Shown here in pieces: positions 11,406-23,673 of a stretch of DNA of 64,000 nt; the stretch's first letter is position 1, and each line of letters starts with the position of its first letter. Location of the stretch: assembly GCA_003640385.1 (NCBI GenBank), contig RCAB01000261.1, positions 1 to 64,000 on the forward strand, given 5' to 3'. Both the position numbers and the translations under genes were made by a program. This DNA is from Setaria digitata (lineage: Eukaryota; Nematoda; Chromadorea; Rhabditida; Setariidae). The notes under the pieces were generated by a model that was not told where the DNA came from, made no database searches, and saw only the letters and a list, made by a program, of their open reading frames with translations.

Positions 11406-12110
11406 TATTGTCAAACTTAGCAAGTAACAAAGTTTCAAAAATTTTAACGAATAAAAATTGAAGGCGCTTGTAATTGAAATTTCAGTCATATTCAGACTGA
11501 GAAGTTCAGAAGACATTCTTAAAAGATAGAATGCAAAAATCATCTCGAAAAACGGGACAAATTTAATACTAAGTTTAGAGGAAGTGCAAGATGTTTCTTG
11601 GGACGGTAAAAATAATATCGAAAACAGCACTGAATATGAAGAGTCTATCAGAACTAACAAGATCTGAAGTTGCAACAATAGCAGGAATCGAAAGAGTCAT
11701 TAAAACATAACCAATTGAACGAGAAATTTGAAAATGAAAGAAAAAAAGCAAATCCCCATGTCTCATCATGTATTAATAATGTTTAGCATTATTGGAATGG
11801 TTTGGTGCCAATTTGCACTTTCTCGTCGTAGCATAACTGTTGAATCATGAAGAAGGTGCGCTATGAAAAAAAGTATATCGTCAATTGGAAATGAATTGAA
11901 ATGTTTGTACAAACATGTAATAATTTCGTATCTGATGGTAATTATGATTTTGTCATTCTTGGATCGCTAAACAACATAAAAAAATTCCAAATTCCTCTTC
12001 ATATAGGCGTAATTTGCCACCAATCGATAACTATTCTACATTCGATTAGCAACTGTAACTTCATTTCCATAATTTGTATCATTTTTACTTCTGAGAAATT
12101 TGTAAATGTT

Positions 12111-12409
12111 CTACACAATATATTTTTTATCATCCAGAAAATCTCTAGCACATTTTTCAATCCTCTCTAAGTCGGTGCAATTAGATGCCTCTCAATTTTT
12201 TTTTTTTTTTTTTTCCAAAAATATTGCTAACCTTTGACACTAATGACCGATATCCGTGATGTACCACCACCAGTAACATCCATAGATTCCAGCATTAATA
12301 GAAAAATTATTACTGAATGTATTATGAGGCAAATGATCACTGTAAATTGCGCAATGTGGAACATTTGGCCAGTTCTAAAGTATATAGACAAATACTGACC
12401 ATATAGCAT
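12111..12409 (-). CDS. Possible small single-pass membrane protein, two exons
   Basis: Not recognised. Exon 12409-12232 (ATG start chosen; 59 codons plus 1 base) ends at G|GTTAGC. Exon 12166-12111 follows CGACTTAG and finishes the codon in the right phase, giving about 77 residues. The product would have about 20 N-terminal residues, one hydrophobic helix (around FTVIICLIIHSVIIFLLML), then a polar tail with VTGGGTSR and ERIEKCARDFLDDKKYIV. The intron is 65 bases and mostly poly-A. An alternative acceptor at 12375 (ACTTTAG) could join the helix exon to an upstream exon, for instance the open minus-strand frame at about 12700-12890. Supporting evidence is phase agreement and composition only. 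Confidence 0.3.
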
Positions 12410-15400
12410 TTCCTTATCAGCTAAACATATCACTTTTTGATTTTAATCCAGTGAGTTATTTCGTTTTCTTCTTTCAATCAGTTCAAAATTATCATTAAAT
12501 TATTCTAATACTAAACGATTGATCATTACGATTAGTCCTTTATTGCAATAATAATTATAGATTATTTCTATGGAAAAATTGTTAAAATGTAAAAATTATG
12601 GTGGAGAAAAAAAAAAAATAATAATGCTGAATTTTTTTTTTTTTTTAAACTATATTAGAGCAGTAACAATGGAAAGGTAAGCTAACTGTCAATGATTTTT
12701 GCGTTTACCGATTCCAACTTGTCAGTGATAATGTTAGTGATAATGGAGAATAGTCTGATTATTTTGGATTTTCCGGCAACAGTTGACATCCGATCCCAAA
12801 CATTAAAGACAAAAAGTTTCTTCCACGAGCTTCTCTTCCTTTTAGATGCTAAGCTAAAACAACGACCATTCTCGGCTTTCAGAAATGTTTGCGAGCAAGT
12901 AATTTAACTGACTACCACATATAGCGAAATTGTTTAGACTGATATCAAATCTGATATTTATTGAGACCAAGACTGAGACACTAAGACTGCAGCTTTGATT
13001 TCTCTTTAGTTTATTCATTTCTGCTCACACTGATATTATTAATCCATTTATGCCAATTCTCATGCTATAGATTTTGCGTTATTCTATATTCATCATGCTT
13101 TTTTTTTTTAGAGTGCTTTCCTTATGCAGTGTGTTAATTCGATTAAGAAAATTGATGGCTTCTGTTTGCTCATTCTTTTTTAAATACATGTAGAAAAAAA
13201 AAAAAATTTTTTTCTATTGTGAAATTTTGTAATAATTTTTTTTTTTTTTTTTTTCAAATTTGTCATTACCATTATCGGTTCATGTTTAGTTTGCTGAAAA
13301 GATTAAATAATAAATAATAATTAGAAAAGTTACATTTTGTGATTTAAATTGTTCAAGGCGTATCTTCAGAAGAGAGAGAAAGAGAGAGAGAGAGGAAGAG
13401 GGAGAGAGGAATGTTGAAGGATAATGATAAAGTGAAGAAATTTTAAGGAACTGAAAAAGGAATTGTGGAAAGATGAAGAAGAAATAAGTATGTTTTTTGT
13501 GTCTCTTTGCTCTTCCACTGTTAAACTTTTTTTCATTTTTATTACCTACCTGTTTTCTGTTATTTTATTACATTACTGATTAAAATTTCCAATTTAATTA
13601 TTTCATGCATTAAGTCATTTTATTGTTGAGTAATGTCAATTCTTTTTATTTTTATTTTTATGGCGACATCATTCTTTTTCACTCCCTTTGGCTTCATAGA
13701 TCAAAGTGAATTTCAATTTTTAACGAATCTAAAAGAAAAAATTCTTTTATTTTACTCATAAATTAATTGTTTCAGGATTTATTTCCAAGTGATTTTTTTT
13801 TTTTTTTTTTACGATCAACAATTTCAAACGAGTAGAGAAATAATGAATTTCAATTAGTTGGATAAATTCTTCGAGAATTTTCATTGAAAGAGAATTGTAA
13901 TTGTATATTATCCAAAGAACTTTAACTTGCAGCTTTAGTTCCACTTTATTTAATTTCGGATGGAAAAAGAAATTTTTGGAATTATCGATGAAATATTTGA
14001 ACAGCTAATTGAACGCCGTTCAACTCATATCTAACTTACCTCAAAAATTAATATATTTTATTTCAATCCTATCCTAGTGAGTTTTTTTTTTCTCTCTCAT
14101 AATTCTTTATTATATATATAAATATATAAATTCTTTATTATTATAAATTTATTATATAAATAAATCAATTTCGAATAAGTGATAAAGGAATTTGTGGGAA
14201 ATTTATTCAAAATAAAACTACATTGCCACAGTAAGAACTAATCTCATCATTCCTGGCGTAATTGTTATTTGCTTATGACAATTATTGTTTTATTTAAAAG
14301 TTTATTTTAAAATTAGCAAAGTGTTCACTGTTTACTTCATGCTTTTAACATTATCGCATTAAAAAAAAAAACGAAAAATTTTAATAAGAAATTTAAACCG
14401 AATATTCTTTCTCATTACATCCAACATAAAAAGCAATTTTTGATCATCAATGAACTAGGAAAAGATTCCTTATTTAAAGTTTTTTTTTTTTTTTGTATAT
14501 CAAGAAGTAATTAGACATTGAGATAATTAGTGCACATAACTAATTTTTTTCTTTTTTTTTTTTATTGAGGAATATTTTAACAGTGATACTGGTGAGGATG
14601 ATAATGCTGATAATAGCAATATTATCGATGATATCTGAAATAACAGCAAAATAAATTTAGAAATTACTATAATAGAGAAAAAAAAATTGATGAACAGTTG
14701 AAAATTCTTTTTAAATGCCAAATTACTAAAAACATATATTTAAGCATTTCCGCATTTAATAAAAAGCTAATTTAATTTTCTGCATTACAACTGACCGATA
14801 AGTTTATTATCTTTTAAGTGATATTATCAATAACATATTCGAAAAGATGGCATTGGATAACTTTTTCCCTTGCAAGTTTTATTTTAAAATGATTTATGAT
14901 GATAGATCGTTTTCAATTTTGCTTTCGTTCTCGTCTAAAAAAAACTTTTGCTCTAATTACAATTTGAATTAATTTTAGGTTTTAGATCGCTTGAAATTAA
15001 TTTCTCCCCAATCGACAATTTCCACATTCAAGCATATTCAACAACAACAACACATTTGCTTACATCAATAATTAATCCACTCTCAATTAAAAAATTAAAA
15101 CTAAATATATTTAATGCATCGAACCACCATTAAAGATACTTTTTCTTTCCTTCTTTCTTTCTCTTTTTTTTTTTTTTTTTGCTTACTTATGTTAAATGCA
15201 AAACCATCTCACTACAGCAAATATGATCAGTTCATTTCCACTCTAACATGTCGATTTGATGATAAATTTTCCAAAAAAAAAAAAAAAAATTAGCTAAAAT
15301 CCGGTTGATAATGAGTTACGGATTAATAATATCTTAGAACTTCTTATTTTTATTACAATTAAACATAGAGAAAAAAAAAAAAAAAAAAAAAAAAAAAAAG

Positions 15401-15557
15401 CAAATTTCTATGAATTAACAAACTACGACGCAATTAGTTGCAATAGAATCCACTGAAAAACATCAATTATTTGAAGTCAAGAAAACTACAATAATAATTG
15501 GTTCGAAATTTTCATCCAATCTGAATTACTATAATTAAATTTTGCAGGTATTAAAAT

Positions 15558-15772
15558 TTATATCAGATCTTTTACTATCATGACTTCAATAATTTTGATT
15601 AGAAAATTGCAATAAAAGACGGTAATTCCGACTGAAGTATTATTTATGATAGTTTGGANATTTTTCAAGCTATTATATCAGATCTTTTACTATCATGACT
15701 TCAATAATTTTGATTAGAAAATTGCAATAAAAGACGGTAATTCCGACTGAAGTATTATTTATGATAGTTTGG
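15558..15772. repeat. 100-bp direct duplication around a single N
   Basis: 15558-15657 and 15673-15772 are nearly identical (TTATCAGATCTTTTACTATC...). A single ambiguous base (N) lies at 15659 at the end of the first copy. This looks more like two unmerged assembly ends than a biological tandem repeat. Confidence 0.8.
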
Positions 15773-15922
15773 ATACGAATGACAACCGCTTTATCAATGG
15801 AACACCAGAAAGATTAAAAAGAATTTGATAGTAATAATAATAATAATAAAATGATAATGATGGTGATAATAATAATAATAATAATAAAATAATAATAATG
15901 ATAATAAAATATTAATAGTACA

Positions 15923-16075
15923 ATGGCAGCAATAATAGTAATAGCTTTGGTAATTCTAAACATTAGCAACATTAATGGTAGTAATTTCCAAGTTTCTCTT
16001 GAATATTTGGAAGTGCAAGTGCCAGTAACTACTCAGTCAAAGCTTCTCATTTATCTTATCAGTTCCATTGTGTAG
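15923..16075 (+). CDS. Possible 50-residue secreted-type small ORF
   Basis: ATG at 15923 opens 50 codons to TAG. The start MAAIIVIALVILNISNING resembles a signal peptide with Gly as a possible cleavage site, followed by a polar part (SNFQVSLEYLEVQVPVTTQS). The hydrophobic start overlaps the tail of a TAA/TAG-type microsatellite, which can create such residues by chance. No trans-splice acceptor or poly-A signal was confirmed. Confidence 0.15.
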   Translation: MAAIIVIALVILNISNINGSNFQVSLEYLEVQVPVTTQSKLLIYLISSIV

Positions 16076-19000
16076 TATTTTCTGATATGCATAATTTCAT
16101 AATTTCATTGCATAAATTTTTTCTTTTTTTTTTTTTTAAAAACTATAACTGGAGGGATTATAAGTATATGATTGCTTATTTTCCCTTCTTTTTTTTTTTT
16201 TTCTTCTTTCTTTAATTTTATTTCTTTTATTTCTTTCGATTTTTTTCTTCAAAGTTTTTCATCTCTCGGGAATTTCACCGAGTAAACTAGCTCGTCTCCA
16301 TTTTTGTCTTATTACCTGCATCACAGACAAGTGGAAAAAAAATTTTTTTTAATTTGCTATGAATGTATTTTTTCTTCCCGTTAATTGTACAAATTTCCTT
16401 CATGTCTTTTCCAATTTTTCTGCTATTGTTTTTCTCATTCTAATTTATTTCTTCTTTTTCTTTGCTGAATATTTTCCAATTTTTTGATCAAACAAAATTG
16501 TTTCACATTAAATTTCTGCGAAATTATTTAAATGACGCAATTATTACTATTTATATTTTAAGCGAATTGCATGGGAAGGAAATTCAAATTTAGCTGAATG
16601 ATAGTTTTGAATTTTTGCGAATATTCTGATTAGTGAAAAAAAATTGTTATGATTGTGATTGTGGCAGCAAATGATATTATAATGATTATGAAATTTATAT
16701 GTAATGCTAAAATCATGATTATGAGATCATAATTGTAACATTTTGGGAGTAATAATAAACAATAATGATTATTTATTTATTTTTAATCTATCTAAAGTGT
16801 TTGAGCATAATTGGCCGTATTATGATGAATTTGTTATTATGATTTGCCATGGAAAATTTTTGAAGAAGAACTTATCACAATGACTGTTTAGTGATAACAC
16901 TGATACTGACATGATCAATTTCGTTTCCTGTTTGCAATTTCGAAGGAACAAGAAGAATTCTGAAGTGGTAATGCCATCTTTCATCTACCTCATTCTTTTT
17001 TCATTCTCTTCTCTTATTTCAACTATTTACATTTGAATACGTAAATGGGCAAGAAGGAAAATTCTGAAGTGGTAATGCCATCTTCCTTTCCATCTACTCA
17101 TTTTCATTTTCATTTTCATTTTTATTTTTATTTTTATTCTTGTCCTTTTCTCGTCTAATTTTAGCAATTTTAATTTTCGATGTGTAATTGGCAAAAATTT
17201 GAAACTTTTTGAATTCTGCTAGAAAATAATTTACATTTTTGTTTTAGTAATATTTCATTTGGTGAAAAAAAAATTTTCAATTGCGCAACAATGAACACCA
17301 ATTAATTTCTTTGTATTCGTTGCCAAAAGAAAAGAGGAAATGGAAGGAAGAAAAAAAAAAAGAAAGAAAGAAATGTTGATAAAACGAATAATTTGAAAAT
17401 TCATTTGCTTTAAGTGAAAAGTTTTTAGAAAAATTATCCAATCTAACAAGAAAAGAAAAAAAAAATGTCCTCTTCTTTTTAATGGTTTTATTTATTTATT
17501 TTTTCTTTTCTTATTAATTTTTTTTTTATTTTTTTTTTTGCTCGTTTCTATTTTAAAAATTGAATTTTCATTGGATTCATAAATTCGCTACACTCAGTAT
17601 GACTAAATTGATGGACGATGATTTGCATGTATGCTTAAAGCTATAATTTTTTTTTTTTTTTAAATGTTTAATTTTTTAGAAAAAAACAAAAAAAAAAATG
17701 TTTACTGCATAATTTATGAATTTTTGCACTTCTTTCGAATATTTCTAATCGATTTCTCTTTTAACTTCTGGGACATTTTTCGCAGTATTTTTCCACCGCG
17801 AATAATAATTTGTTCTATTTCAAAATGAATTTAGTTCGCTTACTTTTTCAATATTTCTTTTTTTCTTTTGTTTTGTTTTTTCTCTATCGTAGTGCTTTTC
17901 TAGTATTTTATAGTTTATTAAATTTTAATTATTGGCACTTTATTACGAACTCCTTTTTTTTCTCTCTCTCTCTCTCTCTCCCTCTCTTTCTCTCTATGAA
18001 ATACTAGAAAAGAAATACTTTCTCTCTCGTTTTAATTGCTATGAAAGCCAGTATAAGTTTTGTGAAACTTTTAAGGTCAGATTGTAGAAGCAATAAATGC
18101 TTTTGAGTTGATAGAAAAATTTTAAAAAAATTTAAAACTAACAATTAAACAAAAAAAAAAAAAAAGAAAGATAATCTCAATGATGTGTGAAGAAGGTTGG
18201 AAGCAACATGGGAAATTTTTTTTTTTTTTGGAATTTTCCAAAAAAAAATTTTTTTTTCTTCCAATCAAAACATTTACATTTCAGATTAGCATTTAACTTC
18301 GGAGTTAAACAATTGAAATGCCAAATTATGTTTGATAATATATAATTATGCATCTCATTGAAAATTTAGATTTTTTTTAAGCATTTATTTTTATTGTCTA
18401 CACGCTAGATTAGCATTTCAAACTTTTAAAAATTTAAATCCAACGAGAAATTAAAATTTGAGTGAGAACTGTTTTTTATTTTTTTTAATTCTTTCTTTTT
18501 TTTTTTTTTTTGAAATCTTTCCACTTCATTGCCATCATTTCATAGCGCTGCAATAGACGATTAATTCGGTTTAGATTTTTCATTTATAATTTTTTATTTC
18601 GATACCTTCAAAAAATATTTACTGAATTTACTAATTAGGGGAATTTTAAATTTTATATCCTTATCAGTTCTTTCGTTTGCTAAAAAAAAGAAAAAAAAAA
18701 AAAAGAGAGCAAAAATTCCTGATCACAAATTACAAATTATTTTCTCGAATAATTTATTTAGCAACTGCATCAGCATCATTTACACTGTTATTCAATTCTG
18801 ATGCATTCATTCATTTCAAATTTCAATACATTCCTAGGCGATCATTGCATTCAAATCTTCTATCCCATGTAAATGATGAGCCAAAAAGCATTCAGAAAAT
18901 TTATTGTCTCAAAATGAATCTTATTTGATTTTACATCATAATTTCATCCTCCTTCTTAACAATTAAATGGATATAATCAACGATACTGCAAATTGACTGT

Positions 19001-19117
19001 TTGTTTAATAATTGATAACTTATCCCTCATATTTGATTTCGTCAATTTTAATCATCAAATTAGATAAATTATCTGTCTAAAAATTACAAATGACGTTTAT
19101 CTATTACACATTAATGG

Positions 19118-19393
19118 AAATTATTTGTAAGTCTTTAACTCCATACTCAAATTTACTATTTCATTGTTATAAATTAAATTGCTTTCAATAGTTATCAAAA
19201 AAAAAAAATTAGAAAAAAAAAAGAAAATTCCACATTCTATAAAAATTTTTGATAATTTCACAAATAAACTTCATCACTGGCTATACAAAAGCTTTTCATT
19301 AAATTCTGAATGATTTCCGTTTATCTATTAAAATTATTTGTAAGTCTTTAACTTCATACTCAAATTTACTATTTCATTGTTATAAATTAAATT
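19118..19393. repeat. Dispersed direct repeat pair of about 63 bp
   Basis: 19118-19180 and 19331-19393 share AAATTATTTGTAAGTCTTTA...TTATAAATTAAATT with about one mismatch, separated by 150 bases of unrelated AT-rich DNA. Confidence 0.75.
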
Positions 19394-19903
19394 TTTTTTT
19401 TTTTTTGCAAATAATTAAATTTTTGATGGGATTATCAATGAAAATATATGCATATAATTTTCTAGATTTATTATTAAAATCTTGTTTATCGCTTTATCAT
19501 CATTGAAATTTAAGAAAAAGTTGGACAGAGTCGTGCTGCATTAAATGGTAGTTTCAATGTTAGAGAAAGATAGCAATAGCATTATCATATTTATCATTTA
19601 TCACAGTTTTTTTTTTTTTTCCTCCCCTCCCTTTCAAGCAACATAAGGAGAGATTATTGGAAAGAAGGAAAAAACTTCTCAAAATAGGCGGCTCAATTTA
19701 ATTTATAATTGGAATTTCCCATTTCTTATTAATTCCTTAATTGGAAACGATAACTTATCCGAAATTCGATTTCCTTTTTGTCAAAAGCCATCATTCAATT
19801 CCTTTCGTCCAATTCGCTTTATTTCGTCAGATAGAAATGAATAAATTATAAGATAAGCTTAATTATTGACTATCAATCGTCACAATGTCACTATTTGATA
19901 TTT

Positions 19904-19938
<35 letters not shown>

Positions 19939-22900
19939 ATNAAAAAAAGAAAAATAAAAGAAAAGAAAATATATTGTACAAATTTTATGAAAATTTAAAA
20001 CTAAAATAAAAATTGAATTACTGAACATTTGAATTATCAGTTATCAAATTTTCAATTTCTTTTTCTGATTTACATTCAATATTTTCAAAATCACCCGACA
20101 AACGAAGAAAGAGCGCTGAAACAATATTGTTGCAAATCATGCCTAGCAAAAATATATGCCCAGCCTATGTTAACTAAATTATGATTATAATTTACCAGAC
20201 TTCAGTCAGCCTGATATTAAATCAGAGAATGCAATGGAAAAATTGAAATTTCAGGAATTCTCATTTAAAGTGAAAAAAAAAAAATACCAATTATTGAATT
20301 CTTTTTAGCATAAATGGAAGACCGCCTTGTCAGTGTATGATAAATTTTTCTCAAGATGTTTTAAAGAGAATCCTTGCAGTTTAAATGAATGAATGAATGG
20401 CTTCGAGAATGGAAAAGGAAAGTAGTAAATTTAAGAGGAAAGACTTAATTAAGTTGTCTATCTAATTGCCAGGCACTTTAAATGATTTGCGCTACCTTGA
20501 TGCAGTACAGTTCAGGTTCCGATATAGAATTCAAGATACTGATGAGTTAAATATCTTGATTATTCATCATCATCTGTAGTGCTTATACTGTAATAAGAAT
20601 AAAATTACAATACTAAAATTGCAGTATATTAATTAATAAACTATAAGACGGTCAATTTTTTTGCAATTAATCGTGTAATTTAAAATCTATTGTGCTTTTT
20701 TTTTTTTTTCCTTTTTTTTTTGTAAACGAAACAAATTTTAAAAGTACCTGCCATTTTATTAGTGAAATAAAATTTTGTTTTATTGATCATAATTCAATTT
20801 TTGCATAGACAAATAGAAAGAGTAAAAAGGAAAAATGAAGTTTTGGTTGCTCAAATTTTATTCAAACTAAATTTCGAGAATCACTGATCGACGAGCTCAA
20901 CTTTTTTTATTCCCATTAACTGTCGCAAATGCATGAAAGTTAGACAGTTCAAATTAAAATTTTTTCCTTTTAATCTATCCAGTTAATTTGCAAACATTTC
21001 AGAAGATTCTAAAACTTTTTTTAAAAATATTTCCACTAATCATCTTGAATTTCTTTCATTACTTTTTAGACCCCTAGGCGTAACAAATCGCTATAAAAAA
21101 CAGGTAGCAATAGCTGAATTTATTTTGAAAGACTTTCATTTTGAAATTAGCTAATTTTAGGCTCAAATTTTAATTTTAATGCAAGAATATTTAAACAAAT
21201 GAATGATTTATTGAGCTCAATCAATTCAGAGAAGTACAGCAATAGAAACGGATAATAATACTAATAATTTGTATTTAATCATTGACAATAATTACATTAT
21301 CATATCAATTGCAGTATGTAGTAATGAGAGAACAATAATAGTGATATGTGATAATAACACCATATCAATGACGATATATATTATCAACTTTCATCATCCA
21401 TCACTGAGACAGCATATCGATCACGAAAAGTGAGAATAATATCAGCAACGATATATGCTTGCAGTCTTTTACCATTTATATAATATATGACAGTAATGAT
21501 ACGATATGTAAGGATAAATTTTTTTTTTTTCAAATTTTAAAATTTAGCAAAAAAATTTTTTATTTTTAAATAAGAAATTATTTTATTTGTTGCATATTTT
21601 ATTTGGAATTAAAAGAAAATTGCAGGAATGAAACTGAAATTGATTAATTTTACTAGTCATAATTGTTTCATTAATTAATGATGATAATTGTCATTACTGA
21701 GACAATGATATGAAACTATCTGATCACGACCAATGATGGAGTACTGCAAAAGATTTTTTAAATAACTCACAATTATTGATAAAAATAATAGCAAAATTAA
21801 TCCAGCTAATTTGCTTTATTAATTAGCTATTATTGCACTAGAGCAATCAACCATGTTTGCTGCAGCAATAGTGAACTAGAATAAAAATTTGTCAATAGTG
21901 AAAAATTTATAGTTGAATAAAAATTCAAACTACAAAAGCTATATGATTTGTTTTAAAACATAAATTATCCCAAATAATAATACAGTAAATAAAGATAATT
22001 AAAAATTAAAGCAAAAGTTAGGTTTAGAGAGGGTGTAATCGGACAAGAAATTTTATACTAAAATAATTGGGCTTAGAAAATGGTAAAAAATAGATGACTG
22101 ACTGGACAAAGAATATTACGAAAACCTAGATTTAAGGAATAATTAAACTAATGCTACTTTAGTTAAACCAGGACAGATAATAATTCAATTTAGCCTAATG
22201 GAAATATGCAAAGTTTAGGTCAGATGCTATTTGAGTATTACAGCTGTGCAACTTCAATATGTCAATTTAATTAATATGAAATTCAGGAATTTTGATGAAT
22301 GAAAATCAAGTCCAATTTTTATAATAGATTTGCAAGTTTTTGAGATTATGTAAATGCTTCTTACTGAAATATTTCAATTTATGCATCGTATATTAGCTGA
22401 TGAAAATTATTTAAAAAAAAAAAAAAAAAAGAATGAAAAAAAGATTTGAAATTTCAGTCGAACGTGTGCTAGCCTAAGCATATTAATTAAACAAATTGCA
22501 TTTGATTTGTTATTTCCTAATCAGCGAGAAAAGGAACAGAGATTTTAATATATATTTCTTATAATTTCTAATCAAAAAATTGCTTCCAACTTTTAAAATT
22601 ATACCAAAAATTTCGTGTTAAAACTACACAAAATGTTGCATTTCAAACTTTTTTTTTTTTTTGAATCTCTTAAAAATGCGACTTTTCCTCTTAATTTTAC
22701 CCAATTATAATTCATTCAAAAGACATAATTATTGTAAATTAAACTAAAAGCAATTAATTAATATGCGAGATATTTTATCGATCATATTAACGCACTCAAC
22801 TGCTTCATTAATGTATTTTTAAGCGCTTTTGTAATTAAGCGATAATTTGCAAGAATTATCATCGTAAGGTAGTTCTTTTTTTTTTCACCCATTATAATGC

Positions 22901-23171
22901 ATAATTTTGCTTGGATTAGTTTGTAAGCTATTTCAATCTGTGTAAAATGTGTTTTTTGATCACGTCTGTCAATCATTTAAGTGAAAAAAAAAAGGTTCAT
23001 GAAGTTTTGCTGATGGAAAAATGTTTGTTGGCTTTCTTCTCTTAACAATTGCAAAATTTTAACTTTTTCTTTTCTTTTTTTTTTTTTTTTGCAGGTGAAA
23101 ATTAGCAATTTATGATAGCAATCATGCACATAGCAAGAAGCTATTAGCTGGTTTGCTCATTTATCAGATAT

Positions 23172-23673
23172 AACATGCTGCTATCATATTACTGATATAT
23201 TATTATCATATCAACTGTCATATTACATTTATCTTGCTATTGATATCATTTATATTGCTATCACTGACGATATTTTTTTTTTTTTAAGGAGCTACAACAG
23301 TAATGGAATTTTTTAATTTTATATATTAGATTTTATATATTAACATGCTGCCATCATATTACTGATATATTATTATCATATCAACTGTCATATTACATTT
23401 ATCTTGCTATTGATATCATTTATATTGCTATCACTGACGATATTTTTTTTTTTTTTAGGAGCTACAACAGTAATGGAATTTTTTAATTTTATATATTAGA
23501 TTTTATATATTAACATGCTGCCATCATATTACTGATATATTATTATCATATCAACTGTCATATTACATTTATCTTGCTATTGATATCATTTATATTGCTA
23601 TCACTGACGATATTTTTTTTTTTTTTAAGGAGCTACAACAGTAATGGAATTTTTTAATTTTATATATTAGATT
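23172..23673. repeat. Tandem array, three 170-bp units
   Basis: Units start at 23172, 23342 and 23512 with AACATGCTGC and are nearly identical over 170 bp; the last is slightly short. Differences are a T/C after the ninth base and the length of an internal poly-T (13-14). Such uniformity implies recent amplification. The unit contains many ATCATATTA-like motifs and no open frame. Confidence 0.9.

Noticed and set aside
11385..11770. Open frames on both strands upstream of the pseudouridine synthase
   Set aside because: Several overlapping frames on both strands are open; none has both splice support and a recognisable product.
15500..15530. GGTTCGAAATTTTCATCC as a tRNA T-arm
   Set aside because: Loop length is wrong and no acceptor stem or anticodon arm could be drawn around it.
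18760..18928. + frame ending in PRRSLHSNLLSHVNDEPKS
   Set aside because: Protein-like but isolated; weak acceptor only, no partner exon, and the opposite strand also looks coding-like.
20008..20180. Three overlapping open + frames, one with CCKSC
   Set aside because: All three frames are open at once, which points to a stop-poor patch; no start or splice signals choose one.
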